A stretch of DNA of 5,749 bases from Thiobacillus sp. (GTDB lineage: Bacteria; Pseudomonadota; Gammaproteobacteria; Burkholderiales; Thiobacillaceae): the NCBI GenBank assembly GCA_003510325.1, contig DONB01000126.1, positions 1 to 5,749 of the forward strand, given 5' to 3'. This document shows, piece after piece, positions 5,639 through 5,749 of the stretch. The stretch's first letter is position 1, and each line of letters starts with the position of its first letter. Both the position numbers and the translations under genes were made by a program. The notes below the pieces were generated by a model. It made no database searches, had not been told where the DNA came from, and saw only the letters and a list, made by a program, of their open reading frames with translations.

Positions 5639-5749
5639 TATGGATTCCCCTTGTGCGCCTCGAGCGCGGCGAGGCTGGCGTCGATGCCCGGCAGTTTCTG
5701 GGCGATCTGCAGGCTGGCCAGGCGCCTGACTTCCTTGAGCGCGTCGGCG
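5638..5749 (-). CDS. hemX: HemX, C-terminal 36 residues only (runs off the window)
   Basis: An open frame enters from the right edge and stops at TAA (5640-5638). The 36 visible residues contain VRRLASLQIAQKLPGIDASL (7-26), with LAALEAH following, which fits the C-terminal pattern of HemX, an inner-membrane protein encoded between hemD and hemY in many proteobacteria. HemX is often labelled uroporphyrinogen-III C-methyltransferase, although the label is poorly supported for this family. The call rests on this short tail plus position directly upstream of hemY with a one-base TAATG overlap, implying translational coupling. hemC and hemD would be expected further right. Confidence 0.75.
   Translation of the reverse strand, partial: ADALKEVRRLASLQIAQKLPGIDASLAALEAHKGNP

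Noticed and set aside
1..5749. Mobile element, defence system, CRISPR array or RNA gene
   Set aside because: I looked for terminal inverted repeats, transposase-like frames, regular short repeats and tRNA-like cloverleaves and saw none. Gene content and composition are uniform and housekeeping-like.

Overview
The window looks like chromosomal DNA of a GC-rich betaproteobacterium. The gene families (hemX-hemY, cutA next to dsbD, a ferredoxin-reductase annotated as AscD/RfbI-like in this class) and the strongly G/C-biased third codon positions fit a Thiobacillus/Rhodocyclaceae-like organism, but no marker gene settles the genus. The window is almost fully coding. There is no insertion sequence, tRNA, rRNA or CRISPR array, and no intergenic gap exceeds about 140 bases.

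Layout, left to right. (1) Bases 1-1228, minus strand: cutA followed by the first 303 codons of dsbD, overlapping by an ATGA junction. The visible DsbD part carries a signal peptide and two tandem thiol-exchanging N-terminal (alpha) domains instead of the usual one. (2) Bases 1232-1639, plus strand: fxsA, head to head with cutA with only 3 bases between the start codons. (3) Bases 1657-2541, minus strand: an atypical SDR-family NAD-binding protein (YeeZ-like). (4) Bases 2542-2648: a divergent intergenic region with a candidate promoter and palindrome. (5) Bases 2649-3686, plus strand: a complete electron-transfer oxidoreductase (2Fe-2S ferredoxin, FAD and NAD domains). (6) Bases 3712-3736: an intrinsic terminator oriented for the minus strand. 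(7) Bases 3823-4362, minus strand: an exported DUF302 protein with a perfect Shine-Dalgarno and an 18-bp AT-rich palindrome just upstream. (8) Bases 4466-5749, minus strand: hemY and the last 36 codons of hemX, coupled by a TAATG stop/start overlap.

How the genes relate. hemX-hemY is the tail of a heme-biosynthesis operon. cutA-dsbD is a known pairing (in E. coli dsbD was also named cutA2) and links metal tolerance with delivery of reductant to the periplasm. The DUF302 gene appears to be a single-gene transcription unit with its own promoter, operator-like site and terminator. The reductase has no oxygenase or sugar-dehydratase partner in the window, so its electron acceptor is open.

I see no obviously new multi-gene system. 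The points most worth following are the double alpha-domain DsbD with unequal cysteine spacing, the palindrome controlling the DUF302 gene, and the SDR protein that lacks the classical catalytic Tyr/Lys.
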